Below are positions 34,119-43,485 of a DNA stretch of 50,161 bases, piece after piece. How positions within the stretch are numbered: the stretch's first letter is position 1; each line of letters opens with the position of its first letter. The position numbers were made by a program, and so were the translations under genes. The notes beneath the pieces were generated by a model, which saw only the letters and a program-made list of their open reading frames with translations, did no database searches and had not been told where the DNA came from. Source of the stretch: Oscillochloris sp. (GTDB lineage Bacteria > Chloroflexota > Chloroflexia > Chloroflexales > Chloroflexaceae); the NCBI GenBank assembly GCA_012032775.1, contig JAAUQO010000014.1, positions 1 through 50,161 on the forward strand, written 5' to 3'.

Positions 34119-36778
34119 CGTCCAAGCTTTCCAATCAAAATCGCAATCCAATACATGATTGCCGCCAGCACGAGCAGAATCGGCCAGAGTTCCCAGCGTT
34201 CCCGCTGCGGATCGACAAGTTGGAAGAGTGGCTCGTTCGGCCCTAGCGGCACTCTGCTCGCGCCACCTGCTGCCGCGACTGCATCAAGCAGCGCCAGATC
34301 GCTGCCGAAACTATATGCTTCAGTAGTAACCGGACGAGCGACGGCGCCCTGTGGGGGAATAATCAGCGGAATGCGTTGTGGGCGCGGCAGCGCATCCGGC
34401 CCGCTTTCTTCGATAATCAATGTCGCCTCCTGCGCCTGTTCGGCCCGCGGTACCGTGATCCGGGTGCGGAACGTAGCGGGTGCGCCGGGGTCATCTGTTA
34501 CGACCAGTTCAACCGGGGCTTGATCACCTACCTGGATGCGCATTCCAACGCCCTCGACCCTGGGAAGTTGCGCGTTCTCTGCAACCAGGCTCAGGCTCAA
34601 CCCGATGGCGGCGCCGTCGTCTTGAAGTTGGAAGCTGTAGCGCTCACCGGCACTAAGTGGTGCCAAACGGCTGATCCACTCGCGCAGCGCCTCAAGTGAC
34701 TGCTCGCTTGTGAGCCAATTCTCGGTCAGACCGCTGGTGAACATCCCTACATATCCGGCTTGCGCCTGGCGGTAGGCCAACACCGGATCGCGTACTTTTG
34801 GGCGGATGGCGATGATTTCGGTATCGTCATCGCGGGAATGAGCGATCGCATTGCCGGGCAAAAGCAGTTCGGGAATGGGCGGCGGCGCTTGGATCCGTGC
34901 GATAGGTGCCAATGAAAATGCTTGAAAATCGCCGGATTCCCAGAGGCGGGTTCGTTGTTCCGGCTCGAAGTAAGGAATGGTGATCGTGGTTGGGTTAAAC
35001 GTCGGGCCAACCGGGAATGGATCGGCTAAGGCCGACAGCGCCGGGGTGATGTTGCCGCCGATGGCAAAGGCGGTTGCCCGGCAGTCGGGACGTAGTGAGA
35101 CCGGGTTGAATTCGCCGTCGGTCACATAGATCAGGCCGCAATCTTCGTATTGCTGGCCGGCGACCAATGAGACTGCCTGACTCAGGTCGGTGCGACCATC
35201 CGCTTGCAACGTGGATAATTTGGTGATCGCATCACGTTTGGCGGCCGGCGTCATCGCCTGGTTCTTCACCAGATGGAAGGCTTTATCGGTAAAGGCGATA
35301 ATATCGATCGTATCGACCGGGCGCAGAAGGCGGATGATCACATCGGCGACGATCTCCTTAGCCTTTTCCAACGGCCAGCCGCTCATCGAGCCGGAGGTGT
35401 CGATCAAAAAGATCACATGGCGGGTCGGCGGCTCGGATTCAAATGGACGTGGACCACTTTTCAGCGGTAATATCGACGCAATCGGCGTATCGTCGTAGCT
35501 CTTGATGATGGTCACCTCTTCGTCACTGCGGCCGGCATGATCGCCGTTAAGCATCATCAAGCCAACGCCGGATTGCTCCACTGCTGCGGCGATCTGCGCC
35601 AGTTCGCCGGCGGCGAAATCCTGTGCGGCGACGGCGCTGATCACCATCACATCGTAGGAACGGAGATCGCCGGCCAGTGCGAGTTCGCCGGCCGCCAGTG
35701 ATGTAATCTCAGCGGCGCCTTCAGGAAATGCCGACTGCCAACGCTGATCGCCGCCGATCGCCAGGAGCCGTAGCGGTCGTTTGACATAGGTGTAGAAGCG
35801 CCGGCGCTGTTCACCCAGGCCGGCGTCGAAATTGATCGCAAGATCGAGAAACTGAAGGCCGTAACCTCCCGCGAAGGTGATCCGGCTGCGGAGCGGCAGC
35901 ATACTTTCGGCCGCCACCGTCTGGGTGAGCGGCTCCGTTGCAACGGCTCCGCCGAGGCGCGGGCTGGCATCGTTCAGCCCGGTATTGAGGCTCAAGCTCA
36001 GCGCCACCGGTGTGTCGTCGGTACGTGCATTCCAGAGCACGCCCCGCAGCAGGAGCGGATCGCCGGCATAGGTCTGGCGCGGCAAGTCGGCGGCGAGGAG
36101 GGCGACTTCGGTGCCCTGGCTACGCACCGGATAGACGTACACCGGAATTCCGGCGGCGGCAAGCTCACGGGCCGCCGTCTCGGCTTCACCCTCGGTCTGT
36201 AATCCATCGCTCACCAGCAACACTGCGCCGCGCCCGCCCGCATCGAACACTTCCTGTTGCGCCCGGCGTAGGCCGGCGGCAATGTCACTGCCATCGCCGT
36301 CGATCGCCGCCGCATCAAGTTGGCGCACCCGATCAGGTAACGCTTCAAGCGAGTCCGGCGGCGGTCGGAGCAGGGTGGCATCATTGCGGAAGACCACGAT
36401 ACTCGCCGAACCCTGTTCACGCAGATCGTCCGGCAGCGTTTCGATCACATCTTCCAGGAGATCCCCTACCTCGTTTCGGGTTTGCTCCCAATATTCATCG
36501 GGCCGAATCATGCTCGGCGAAATGTCGAAGGCAACTGCGAGATGGATCGGTTCAGGTTCAGATTCCTCGGTGATGATCGGGTTCCAGGCGGCGCCTGCCA
36601 GCAGCACGACGGCGCTGATCGTACTTCCGATCACGAGCATCCGGAGCACTACATTACCGGCAAGGGCCGCGCGACTGCGGGCGCGCAACAGCGCCAGGAA
36701 GAGGATCAGCCCTACCGCTATAGCCAACCCGGTTGCGGCAAGATGGAACGGCGCTTGTGGTTCGAAGATCAATTCCAT
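34115..36778 (-). CDS. Membrane protein with two vWA domains and a GATase-like domain
   Basis: An 887-residue protein. Two N-terminal membrane helices lead to a vWA domain with an intact MIDAS (VAFDISPSM, about residue 85). Then come Ig-like strands, a glutamine-amidotransferase-like fold (LRLLAIGGDQRWQSAF, YDVMVISAVAAQDF) and a second vWA with MIDAS LIDTSGSM (about residue 460), plus GRTDLSQAV and VTDGEF for the other metal-binding loops. A C-terminal helix (WPILLVLAAIMYWIAILIG) ends it. The order matches large vWA membrane proteins known beside MoxR genes. It overlaps its neighbours at both ends. Both MIDAS motifs look functional. Confidence 0.85.
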   Translation of the reverse strand: MELIFEPQAPFHLAATGLAIAVGLILFLALLRARSRAALAGNVVLRMLVIGSTISAVVLLAGAAWNPIITEESEPEPIHLAVAFDISPSMIRPDEYWEQTRNEVGDLLEDVIETLPDDLREQGSASIVVFRNDATLLRPPPDSLEALPDRVRQLDAAAIDGDGSDIAAGLRRAQQEVFDAGGRGAVLLVSDGLQTEGEAETAARELAAAGIPVYVYPVRSQGTEVALLAADLPRQTYAGDPLLLRGVLWNARTDDTPVALSLSLNTGLNDASPRLGGAVATEPLTQTVAAESMLPLRSRITFAGGYGLQFLDLAINFDAGLGEQRRRFYTYVKRPLRLLAIGGDQRWQSAFPEGAAEITSLAAGELALAGDLRSYDVMVISAVAAQDFAAGELAQIAAAVEQSGVGLMMLNGDHAGRSDEEVTIIKSYDDTPIASILPLKSGPRPFESEPPTRHVIFLIDTSGSMSGWPLEKAKEIVADVIIRLLRPVDTIDIIAFTDKAFHLVKNQAMTPAAKRDAITKLSTLQADGRTDLSQAVSLVAGQQYEDCGLIYVTDGEFNPVSLRPDCRATAFAIGGNITPALSALADPFPVGPTFNPTTITIPYFEPEQRTRLWESGDFQAFSLAPIARIQAPPPIPELLLPGNAIAHSRDDDTEIIAIRPKVRDPVLAYRQAQAGYVGMFTSGLTENWLTSEQSLEALREWISRLAPLSAGERYSFQLQDDGAAIGLSLSLVAENAQLPRVEGVGMRIQVGDQAPVELVVTDDPGAPATFRTRITVPRAEQAQEATLIIEESGPDALPRPQRIPLIIPPQGAVARPVTTEAYSFGSDLALLDAVAAAGGASRVPLGPNEPLFQLVDPQRERWELWPILLVLAAIMYWIAILIGKLGR

Positions 36779-38430
36779 CGCTTACCCCACAGCAGCAGCA
36801 CCGTCCGCTCAATCAAGAGCAGAGCGCTCGCAAGCACAACCAACAGCGGCCACAAACGCCCTTGATCCTCATTCAGCGGTGCCGGCTCCCAGCGATCGAT
36901 TTGCCCAATCGAAACCGCTTCGCCGTCGGTGTTGCCTTCGCCGGGATGAAATGCCAGGCGGGTTCCCTCCGGCTCCGGATTCGCCGGTGATGTCAGCGTA
37001 TAGATCGCTGAAAAATCGCGCTCGCCTAACAGGAACCGCAACGCATTGAAAAACACCGTCTGCGTGAACGCACCGGCATTGTCATCGCTCCAACGGGGCA
37101 AGCCCGGCACATATACCACCGCTGGATCAGTTTGCAAGCCAATCCAGATCGCGCCGTCGCTACCGCTCATAACGGCAGCGATGTCTTGCGGAAGCCCGCT
37201 GACCCTGGGCATGCCGACCTGCTCCGCGACATCAAAGTTCAGATCGGCCAGTAACAGGCTTCGCTCGTCGAAGTAGCCGATCACCTGCGGCGTCACCGGC
37301 GGATCGGTTGCGTATCCCGGGCCGACGATCAAGGTGGGGATGTCGGAAGGGATGCGATCGAGCGATTCGTGGCTGATCACCAGTACCAGCGGATCGGTTT
37401 GCGATGTTGTCCAGTTCAGTTGCTCGAGCAGCGAGCGGTCGGCCAATTGCCAATCGAGCCGAATCGCTTCCGACGCAGGTATCGTGATCCGAATCTCGTC
37501 ATCATATTCATACACACCATCGGCGGAAAGCGCCAACCTGTACTCGCCGGGACTCGTCGGGCGAAACCGATCCTGGATCACCCGAACATTGGCCCAACTC
37601 AGCTGCTCCTCACGTAACATCCCGTCAGGGCCACTGATACGCAGCGAGCTAACTCCCGCTTGTGGCCCATAGGCGACGATCTCATACCGGATCTCGACAA
37701 TCTCGCCGGTGAGGGTGTTGCGAACAGGTTCGATAGCGCTGAATCCGACATTTGGCAGCGGCTGAGCCAGATCGCGCCACTTCACCGCAAACGGTAGCTC
37801 GGCCAACCACTGCGGCGCCGGGCGATCTGCGATCACCACCACATCCGTGATCGGACATATGACCGAAGGCGCTCCTTCCGCTTCCGTCAGCGTCAGTCGG
37901 CTCCGAAGAAGATCGAGATCGGTGCCCAGGGGCCGCGCGCTGAGCTGAGACACTGCGTTTATCGCCTGGCTCGGATCGCCGCTGGTGGCTAATTCGCGCC
38001 ATTCCAGATCAAATGCTGCGAGTTGCACACACCACCCCTGGCTCTCAGCGGCAGTTGCCGATCCGCCGATAACCTCAAGCGCCACCTGCTGGGCCTCAAC
38101 CATGCGGGGTGCGCCGGACTGGATGCTGCTCATACTTGCCGAAGTATCGACGATCAGCCATAGCCCGATGCTCTGCGGCCCGCGTATGACACCCTGCGCA
38201 TTGGCGGCCCAGACGGCCCAGAATAACAATGTCAAAACCAGCAGTTGGAGCCAGAAGAGCGGAGAGGTGACCAGGCGCCTGAAGCGAATCCGTCCGCCGA
38301 GCGGGCGCGGCGGATTCGGCAGCGGCGTAAGAAAGCGCGCCGCCGAGAGGCGCTTGCGCCGGATGGGAGGGCTAATGATGTAGAGCGCCACCAACCCGAT
38401 CAGGAGGGTGCCGAGAATGAAGGTACTCAT
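36769..38430 (-). CDS. BatA-like membrane protein with vWA domain
   Basis: A 553-residue protein with the BatA pattern: two N-terminal membrane helices (FILGTLLIGLVALYIISPP; LFWLQLLVLTLLFWAVWAA), a vWA domain with MIDAS LIVDTSASM, extracytoplasmic beta domains (TSPGEYRLALSADGVYEYD), and a C-terminal helix (LWPLLVVLASALLLIERTV). Genes of this kind follow MoxR and DUF58 genes in Bat operons, as here. It overlaps the DUF58 gene by 4 nt (ATGA). Confidence 0.85.
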   Translation of the reverse strand: MSTFILGTLLIGLVALYIISPPIRRKRLSAARFLTPLPNPPRPLGGRIRFRRLVTSPLFWLQLLVLTLLFWAVWAANAQGVIRGPQSIGLWLIVDTSASMSSIQSGAPRMVEAQQVALEVIGGSATAAESQGWCVQLAAFDLEWRELATSGDPSQAINAVSQLSARPLGTDLDLLRSRLTLTEAEGAPSVICPITDVVVIADRPAPQWLAELPFAVKWRDLAQPLPNVGFSAIEPVRNTLTGEIVEIRYEIVAYGPQAGVSSLRISGPDGMLREEQLSWANVRVIQDRFRPTSPGEYRLALSADGVYEYDDEIRITIPASEAIRLDWQLADRSLLEQLNWTTSQTDPLVLVISHESLDRIPSDIPTLIVGPGYATDPPVTPQVIGYFDERSLLLADLNFDVAEQVGMPRVSGLPQDIAAVMSGSDGAIWIGLQTDPAVVYVPGLPRWSDDNAGAFTQTVFFNALRFLLGERDFSAIYTLTSPANPEPEGTRLAFHPGEGNTDGEAVSIGQIDRWEPAPLNEDQGRLWPLLVVLASALLLIERTVLLLWGKRWN

Positions 38431-39449
38431 AGGGTCTGCTTCACAAACATACTCTGCAAATGCCGGTCGGCGAGCAACTGGTGAGTGAAAAATTGCAGCG
38501 GATTGGCAACGGTTTCACGAGGCCAGATCCAATGCCGGTGATCGAGATCCGCCAGTCGCGTAGCTTTTATGAATTGGCTCCGATTCCGCTCTATTTCTGC
38601 TTCGATCGCCCGGCGATTCTCGGCCCCCGGTTGGTCCGATCCAAGCTGGATTGTCACTTCAGCCCCTGAACCAAACAGCGGCACCTGCCAGACATCAGAA
38701 CCAAGATCGGCGCTTTCGTAAGGCCAACTATCGAGTTCAACCAGCAGTACCCAACACATCCCGGCCTGTGCTTGTGCGACAGTGGCGCTCAGCCGGCGCA
38801 CATCGGTTGTAAATTCAAAGTAGCAATCGGTCACAATCACCCAGACGGCCGTAGGAGGCAGAAAGGGCTGAAGCCGGCGCAGATTGGCCGGAGACTGTTC
38901 CTGATCGGCGGGTGTCAGCGCTGTGATCGCGCGGCGCAATTCCTGCTCGCCGGCAACTGCCTGCGGTGGCCGTTGCGTCTCGTCGAACAGATGATGCAGA
39001 GCGACACTATCGCCGCCGTCAAGGGCAACACGGGCCAAGGCCTCGGCGAGCCAGCGTGCGATGAGCAGTTTCGACATCCCGCTCGTGCGTTCGTGTTCCG
39101 GTTCGGGCAGTGCCATTGTCGGCCGTGTATCGACGGAGATCAGCAACTTGAGTTGCTCCTCGGCCACAAAATTGCGAACCACCAGATCGTGTTCCTGGCC
39201 GTGCCGAGCAGAGGCACGCCAATCAACAAAGCGCACATCCTCGCCCAACTGATACGCCACATGTTCACGAAAATCCAGGCTCTGGCCTTTGCGCCGCATC
39301 AACTGGCCTCCGCTCAAGTTCGGCGCGATTGCCTCACGGGCTTCGAGGCGGTATCGCTGGAGAAGCGGCGGGTCGTGAGCGGCAGCAGCGGGAATTGCTT
39401 CATCAGCGGGTAGCCTCCCGGCCGAGCACCTTGCGCAACTCGGTAACAA
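38427..39449 (-). CDS. DUF58 protein
   Basis: About 340 residues. The DUF58 signature is clear ([19 protein letters not shown] followed by [11 protein letters not shown]), with a vWA-like fold after it ([13 protein letters not shown]), where the MIDAS is incomplete (DTRPT). DUF58 proteins accompany MoxR ATPases. The start is uncertain: the only in-frame initiator is a TTG at 39449, inside moxR, whereas a well-placed ATG (TGATG at 39403) begins [14 protein letters not shown] in another frame and stops after 29 residues. A lost or gained base near 39370 would join MKQFPLLPL to [15 protein letters not shown]. Confidence 0.8.
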   Translation of the reverse strand: MLPSCARCSAGRLPADEAIPAAAAHDPPLLQRYRLEAREAIAPNLSGGQLMRRKGQSLDFREHVAYQLGEDVRFVDWRASARHGQEHDLVVRNFVAEEQLKLLISVDTRPTMALPEPEHERTSGMSKLLIARWLAEALARVALDGGDSVALHHLFDETQRPPQAVAGEQELRRAITALTPADQEQSPANLRRLQPFLPPTAVWVIVTDCYFEFTTDVRRLSATVAQAQAGMCWVLLVELDSWPYESADLGSDVWQVPLFGSGAEVTIQLGSDQPGAENRRAIEAEIERNRSQFIKATRLADLDHRHWIWPRETVANPLQFFTHQLLADRHLQSMFVKQTL

Positions 39450-40383
39450 ACAGCGTCCGATAGTGGGCGGCGTCGGCGGTGCTGGGTGCGGTTACCGCAC
39501 ACAACTCGGCGATAAGGGCCGCCAGTTTGTCGTCTTGGAAGGCGAAGGTAGCCGGAACACCGCGCAACGTGGTGCGATTGGCATCCTCGTACTGTTCGTC
39601 CCAGGCGAACGAAAGCTTGATGCGATGGCGCAAAATCGGGATGACGACGTGGGCGAGCGCCTCCGCATCGCCGATACGTTCGGCGTCAGGAAGTTGCGCG
39701 CTGCCAAACAGCAGCGACCAGGCCCGAGTTGCGCGCATCAAATTGATCACCGCCCTCGGCCCAAAACCATATACCATCAACTTCCCGATAACTTCAGCCC
39801 GCCGGCGCTGAGCGGTATCGATGCCGCTGAGTTCCTGAATCCGCACGTTCGAGGCAAGAAAGAGATTGATAATATGCTGGCGCACGTGTTCATGGAGTCC
39901 CACAAAGCGCACATCCTCATCATCCTGACCATTGTCGGGCATACCCAGTTGATCAACCTCGGCGATGTGTCGGCGAAAGCGATTACGAGTAGCGGTGTAA
40001 CGCTGAATGACCTCTTGTTCCGGATCGCTGATTGGGAGGCCTTTGGTGTGATGCTGGTTACAGGCAATATACAGAGGACGACGACTCGAAGCTACCCCCG
40101 CCTTATCTTCCACAAAAATGCGATGGGTCTTCTTCATGATTTGCGAAATAATATCCTTGTCGGGCACAGGCATGAGGATTTTGAACATAAACCGATCGGC
40201 TTGAGCTTCCGGCAAGGCGTAGGTTCCAACCTGATCGATCGGATTCTGGGTTGCAAGGACAAGAAACGGGTTCGGCAGCTTATAGGTACGGCCGAGTACT
40301 GTCACCTGACTTTCCGCCATCGCCTCCAAGAGGGCGGCCTGCGTCTTCGGCGTCGCCCGGTTTATCTCATCGGCCAACAACAA
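39403..40383 (-). pseudogene. MoxR-family AAA+ ATPase lacking its Walker A half
   Basis: The frame begins only at the Walker B strand ([20 protein letters not shown]) and continues normally through sensor 1 (LATQNPIDQ) and the Arg finger (EAQADRFMF) to the lid domain. The frame is open upstream to about 40460 ([30 protein letters not shown]), which is the normal MoxR sequence just before Walker B, then hits a TGA. The 100 or so residues with the P-loop are absent from all frames: the DNA there codes for the membrane protein. A deletion seems to have joined the end of the membrane gene to the middle of moxR. Without the P-loop it cannot bind ATP normally. Confidence 0.75.
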
Positions 40384-41069
40384 TGAGGTAAATACAGGCC
40401 CCGGATTGAACTGCCATTGATTGAGAGTACCGTTCTCAAAGTCGTCGCATTCGGCTTGAATGGGATGATCGCGCCTTCAAGCCCTACTCGGCCGCGCAGA
40501 TCCGTGACGATGTGAACGAATGATCCCGGTTGTTCAACGGCGGCCTGCACTTGCCGGCTATACCGTGTTCGCAAATTGATCGACGCATCCAACCAGTCAA
40601 GGATGCGGTGTGGCAAGGGAGTAACCCAGCAGAGCACCAGTTGTTCGTATTTGCGGGCCGGCAGAAACTCCAGTGCCTGGAGGCATTGCAATATGGTCAT
40701 ACTACAGATGACAATCAACCCGCCGATTAGCGCCAATGCCTCTTTGCCAAGCCCCAGAAATGCGATAACGATGACAATACCCGTCGCCGAAGCAGTCGCC
40801 CACAGCAAGTGGTACGCGCTGAACCAGAGCCAGAAGCGCCCGCCCTGCAGCGCAATATCTTGCGCGCTGAGGCTCTCGATATGAAGTAAGGTGCCGCGCC
40901 GTAATACGATTGTCAACAGGATAAATCCAAGCGCCGCGCTGCCGCACATGAAGGCGAGCGCGCCGGAGAACCAAAATACCTCTGCCGGAAATCTGCCGGT
41001 GAGATATGCGCCGAGGATACCGATGATGATCGCAATGCTGCTTGTTACGAGGGTTGGTCGAATGTGCAT
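40362..41069 (-). CDS. Membrane protein, C-terminus fused into moxR sequence
   Basis: A 235-residue frame with four membrane helices ([67 protein letters not shown]) and a cytoplasmic part. The last 25 or so residues ([16 protein letters not shown] onward) are moxR DNA read in a different frame, so the natural C-terminus was lost in the deletion. It starts 25 nt after the EAD-nucleosidase stop. Confidence 0.65.
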   Translation of the reverse strand: MHIRPTLVTSSIAIIIGILGAYLTGRFPAEVFWFSGALAFMCGSAALGFILLTIVLRRGTLLHIESLSAQDIALQGGRFWLWFSAYHLLWATASATGIVIVIAFLGLGKEALALIGGLIVICSMTILQCLQALEFLPARKYEQLVLCWVTPLPHRILDWLDASINLRTRYSRQVQAAVEQPGSFVHIVTDLRGRVGLEGAIIPFKPNATTLRTVLSINGSSIRGLYLPHCCWPMR

Positions 41070-41094
41070 GGATTATAATTGCCGGTTAGGTTGT

Positions 41095-42360
41095 TCACGT
41101 AACCTGTGAGAGCAAGTGGCCGTAGCGCTGCAGAAAGTGGTACATCCAGTGTGCCGACGCTTCTGCAGCATATGTGTGAAATGTGTCGTCCTTGTCGGGA
41201 GTGCCGTAGTCGCTCACGCCTTTGACGGCAAAGGCCGGAACTCCGATCTCGCTTGCGGCAGCGAAGAGCGAGGCAACTTCAAGCTCGATCGCCCGCACCT
41301 TGCGCACCCGCACAGCGTGTGCGAGAAATGGATTCTCGACCGCAATTACGGCTTCAGTGGAAGCGAACGCGCCATAATGAACTGCCGGATTCGCATTGTC
41401 GCGTGTTGGGACTAATTTGCCGTGGTTGCGCCGGCGAATCTCTTTCAAGCGCTCCAGCGCGCGATCGGTAAGTTCACCGGTCGCGCTCACCATTTCGCTT
41501 TCTTCGAGTAGCTGCCGCGCACGTGGGTAGTCGATGTAGTTGCGCTTCACTTTGCTCCAATCGGCGGTGGTTTCAGGGAACGCCGTGCCGCGTTCGGCTA
41601 CCTGACAAAGGAGCCATTCGGCCTGGTAGTGCAGCGAACTCGGCCGAGGGGTGCCGATGCTTTTGAACCACGCGGTATCGGATGCAAAATCGCCGAGCCA
41701 TTGCAACAACCACGGCGGCGGTTGGTAGGTGCGGATGTCGGCTTCGAAACCGGCAATTGTCTGCCGGCCTTCGCCGGCATGAAACGCTCGTTCAGCGACA
41801 ATCACATCACCGAACCGAATGTCTTTCGACTCCCACCCGGCGCAGATACCAGTCATTGCGATCAGGCGCGGCTTGAGTGCTGCCAGACGCAGAATCTCGG
41901 CGGTTGTCGGGTTCCCGCCATATTTCCAAAGTGAACACGCTACGACATTGAGCGAACCGTCGGCGAGATCAAATCTCGCCTGGTGATGGATGTAGCGGTC
42001 AATTACGAGCGGTTGCCAGTGTTGCCTTCCGCCGATCAAATTAAGGATCGGCTCAAGCTCTTCCGGCATGGCGGTCACGATTGCAAGATCGATCCGCGTA
42101 GGTTGCCGGCTCACCTCGGGTGATTGGTCAGGTTCAGGTGTTTGTGGTTCAGGCGGCGTCTGCAGGCGCGTAATCAGCGCCGTGAGCCGGCCGCGCCGAT
42201 TGAGCCAGAGGATCATCTCGCGGGCTTTCGCCTGACGGCCTTCACCGCCGAGATCATCAAAGGGAACGGCGAGTTCCGCGCAAAGGGTTCGTAACTCGTC
42301 CAGGCTGTAGCGTTCAAGCAGCAGTTGATGGATGGTAGCGAACGGCATCTCTTGGTTCAT
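41095..42360 (-). CDS. EAD fused to purine nucleoside phosphorylase-like enzyme
   Basis: A 421-residue protein. Residues about 8-70 are an EAD (YSLDELRTLCAELAVPFDD, KAREMILWLNRRGRLTALI). A Pro-rich linker leads to a PNP/MTAN-type nucleosidase from about residue 88: IDLAIVTAMPEELEPIL, LIAMTGICAGWESKDIRFGD and AIELEVASLFAAASE followed by VKGVSDYG, the usual base and ribose sites. Such enzymes act as nucleotide-depleting effectors in several immune systems. It is the first gene of the long minus-strand operon. An AGGA lies shortly before the ATG at 42360. Confidence 0.88.
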   Translation of the reverse strand: MNQEMPFATIHQLLLERYSLDELRTLCAELAVPFDDLGGEGRQAKAREMILWLNRRGRLTALITRLQTPPEPQTPEPDQSPEVSRQPTRIDLAIVTAMPEELEPILNLIGGRQHWQPLVIDRYIHHQARFDLADGSLNVVACSLWKYGGNPTTAEILRLAALKPRLIAMTGICAGWESKDIRFGDVIVAERAFHAGEGRQTIAGFEADIRTYQPPPWLLQWLGDFASDTAWFKSIGTPRPSSLHYQAEWLLCQVAERGTAFPETTADWSKVKRNYIDYPRARQLLEESEMVSATGELTDRALERLKEIRRRNHGKLVPTRDNANPAVHYGAFASTEAVIAVENPFLAHAVRVRKVRAIELEVASLFAAASEIGVPAFAVKGVSDYGTPDKDDTFHTYAAEASAHWMYHFLQRYGHLLSQVT

Positions 42361-42448
42361 GCTTCGTTCCTGATCCCAGTACGAGCAGGTATCGCGCAGG
42401 TTGGCCGCTACTCGTTTATTGCAGAACTACATGTGAATGATACTGCTT

Positions 42449-42454
42449 ATTATA
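42449..42454 (-). promoter_or_regulatory. Possible -10 box of the long operon
   Basis: On the minus strand a perfect TATAAT lies about 90 nt before the EAD-nucleosidase start, in an AT-rich island. No clear -35 partner. The same CTTATTATACA context recurs ahead of the nSTAND1 gene (TGTTATTATACA at 13749), so a common regulator is possible. Confidence 0.3.
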
Positions 42455-42645
42455 CAGTTGATAGTACCGTTTGTTTCTTCTCTTTTTTGTCATATTCTGC
42501 AGCGACGCCGATAGAAGCCGATACTGTGATCGCTGAGCATATCGATGACATGAGCCTGTTTCAAATGGTTGGATGCTCCGTCCGATTTGCGTTATGATGC
42601 ACGTGCCGACACAGCGCCGTCGGATTGGTGCCAATCGCCCGAGGT

Positions 42646-43117
42646 GTTATCCTATGTCCGGCCCCCTATCTCCAGGGCGAGTATGATCGGGGCAGGCAAC
42701 TGCTGCTCCAGGCATATGAACGTCTGATGGCGCTCAAACGCCTGGATATGGCGGCCGGTTGCGAGCATACGTGCTCAAGCTGAAACCGGCTCGTTGCGTC
42801 GCTATGGCCTGATTCATGTTGCGACCCACGGACAATTAGTAACGACGAGCGGCTTATTCGCCCATCTCAAACTCGCCGACGATGATCTGCGCTACGACGA
42901 CATCGTGCATATAGGGCTTGCCGGGGCGCTTGTGGTTCTGGCTGCTTGTGAAGGTGCTGCGGCGGAAGTGTTGCCGGGCGAAGAAGTACTGAGCTTGAGC
43001 CGGGCATTTCTTGCGGCCGGCGCACGTGGTGATCAAGAATCAGGTCAGTTGTTTCTCGCTCCGTTGGTTTGGGCCGGTATGGTGACGGTCGGAGCAGGCT
43101 TTGCGCCTCAAAGGTAG
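42646..43117 (+). pseudogene. Decayed TPR-CHAT gene
   Basis: The first part (42646-42780) reads a TPR-like helix pair (YLQGEYDRGRQLLLQAYERL, ending in a stop). The next frame, from about 42764, reads the middle of a CHAT domain: GLIHVATHGQLV with the catalytic His and VVLAACEGA with the Cys. After AFLAAGARGD the usual 60-70 residues before the C-terminal strand are missing, and LVWAGMVTVGAGF follows directly. A frameshift and an internal deletion make this a pseudogene. It shows that a second CHAT effector was once present. The 285 nt before it (42361-42645) hold no recognisable gene. Confidence 0.7.
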
Positions 43118-43163
43118 CGAGTGGTACCAGGCTCGCTATCCTCCCGCGTACATCCGACCGAAC

Positions 43164-43313
43164 CTAACCACCGCCACCGCTGCCGGTGCAGTTCCCCGGG
43201 CTACAGGCCACCGCCGGTGTCGGTTGCGCGATCTGGCCAACGCTTACGCCGCCAATCGCGAGTGCCAGGCCGAGAAGCATCGCCGCAACAAGGTTTTTTC
43301 GGTTGCGTTGCAT
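43164..43313 (-). CDS. 49-residue secreted peptide with Cys pair and Gly tail
   Basis: Too short for standard gene calling, but the ATG at 43313 has a strong ribosome site (GGGAGGTGAG, 4 nt upstream). The product begins MQRNRKN, has a clean signal peptide core (LVAAMLLGLALAIGGVSV) and ends with a small mature part: TPAVACSPGNCTGSGGGG. The CSPGNC pair could form a disulfide. The gene lies back to back with the NB-ARC/TPR regulator. It could be a secreted signal or a modified peptide; no family is recognised. Confidence 0.65.
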   Translation of the reverse strand: MQRNRKNLVAAMLLGLALAIGGVSVGQIAQPTPAVACSPGNCTGSGGGG

Positions 43314-43400
43314 GGTCTCACCTCCCTTCGGTAACATCGCTCATGCGCTTTGGTAACAGGCCGAATACCTGTCCCAAGCACAGTCAAACACCGCAGGGAG

Positions 43401-43412
43401 CGGAAAATTCCG
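43401..43412. promoter_or_regulatory. Small palindrome in the divergent region
   Basis: CGGAA and TTCCG separated by two A, between the peptide gene and the divergent NB-ARC gene. Possible operator; weak support. Confidence 0.2.
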
Positions 43413-43485
43413 TAGCAAGAACGGAGATTTCGGCACGTGGGAATCGGAACAATCAGATCAGGACGTCGGTTTGCGCTAAAAGCAG

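Noticed and set aside
41069-41077. TATAAT just upstream of the membrane protein start, and a similar one upstream of the EAD gene at 11052
   Set aside because: Only 2 nt separate each box from the start codon, so transcription would begin inside the gene; likely chance AT-rich sequence.
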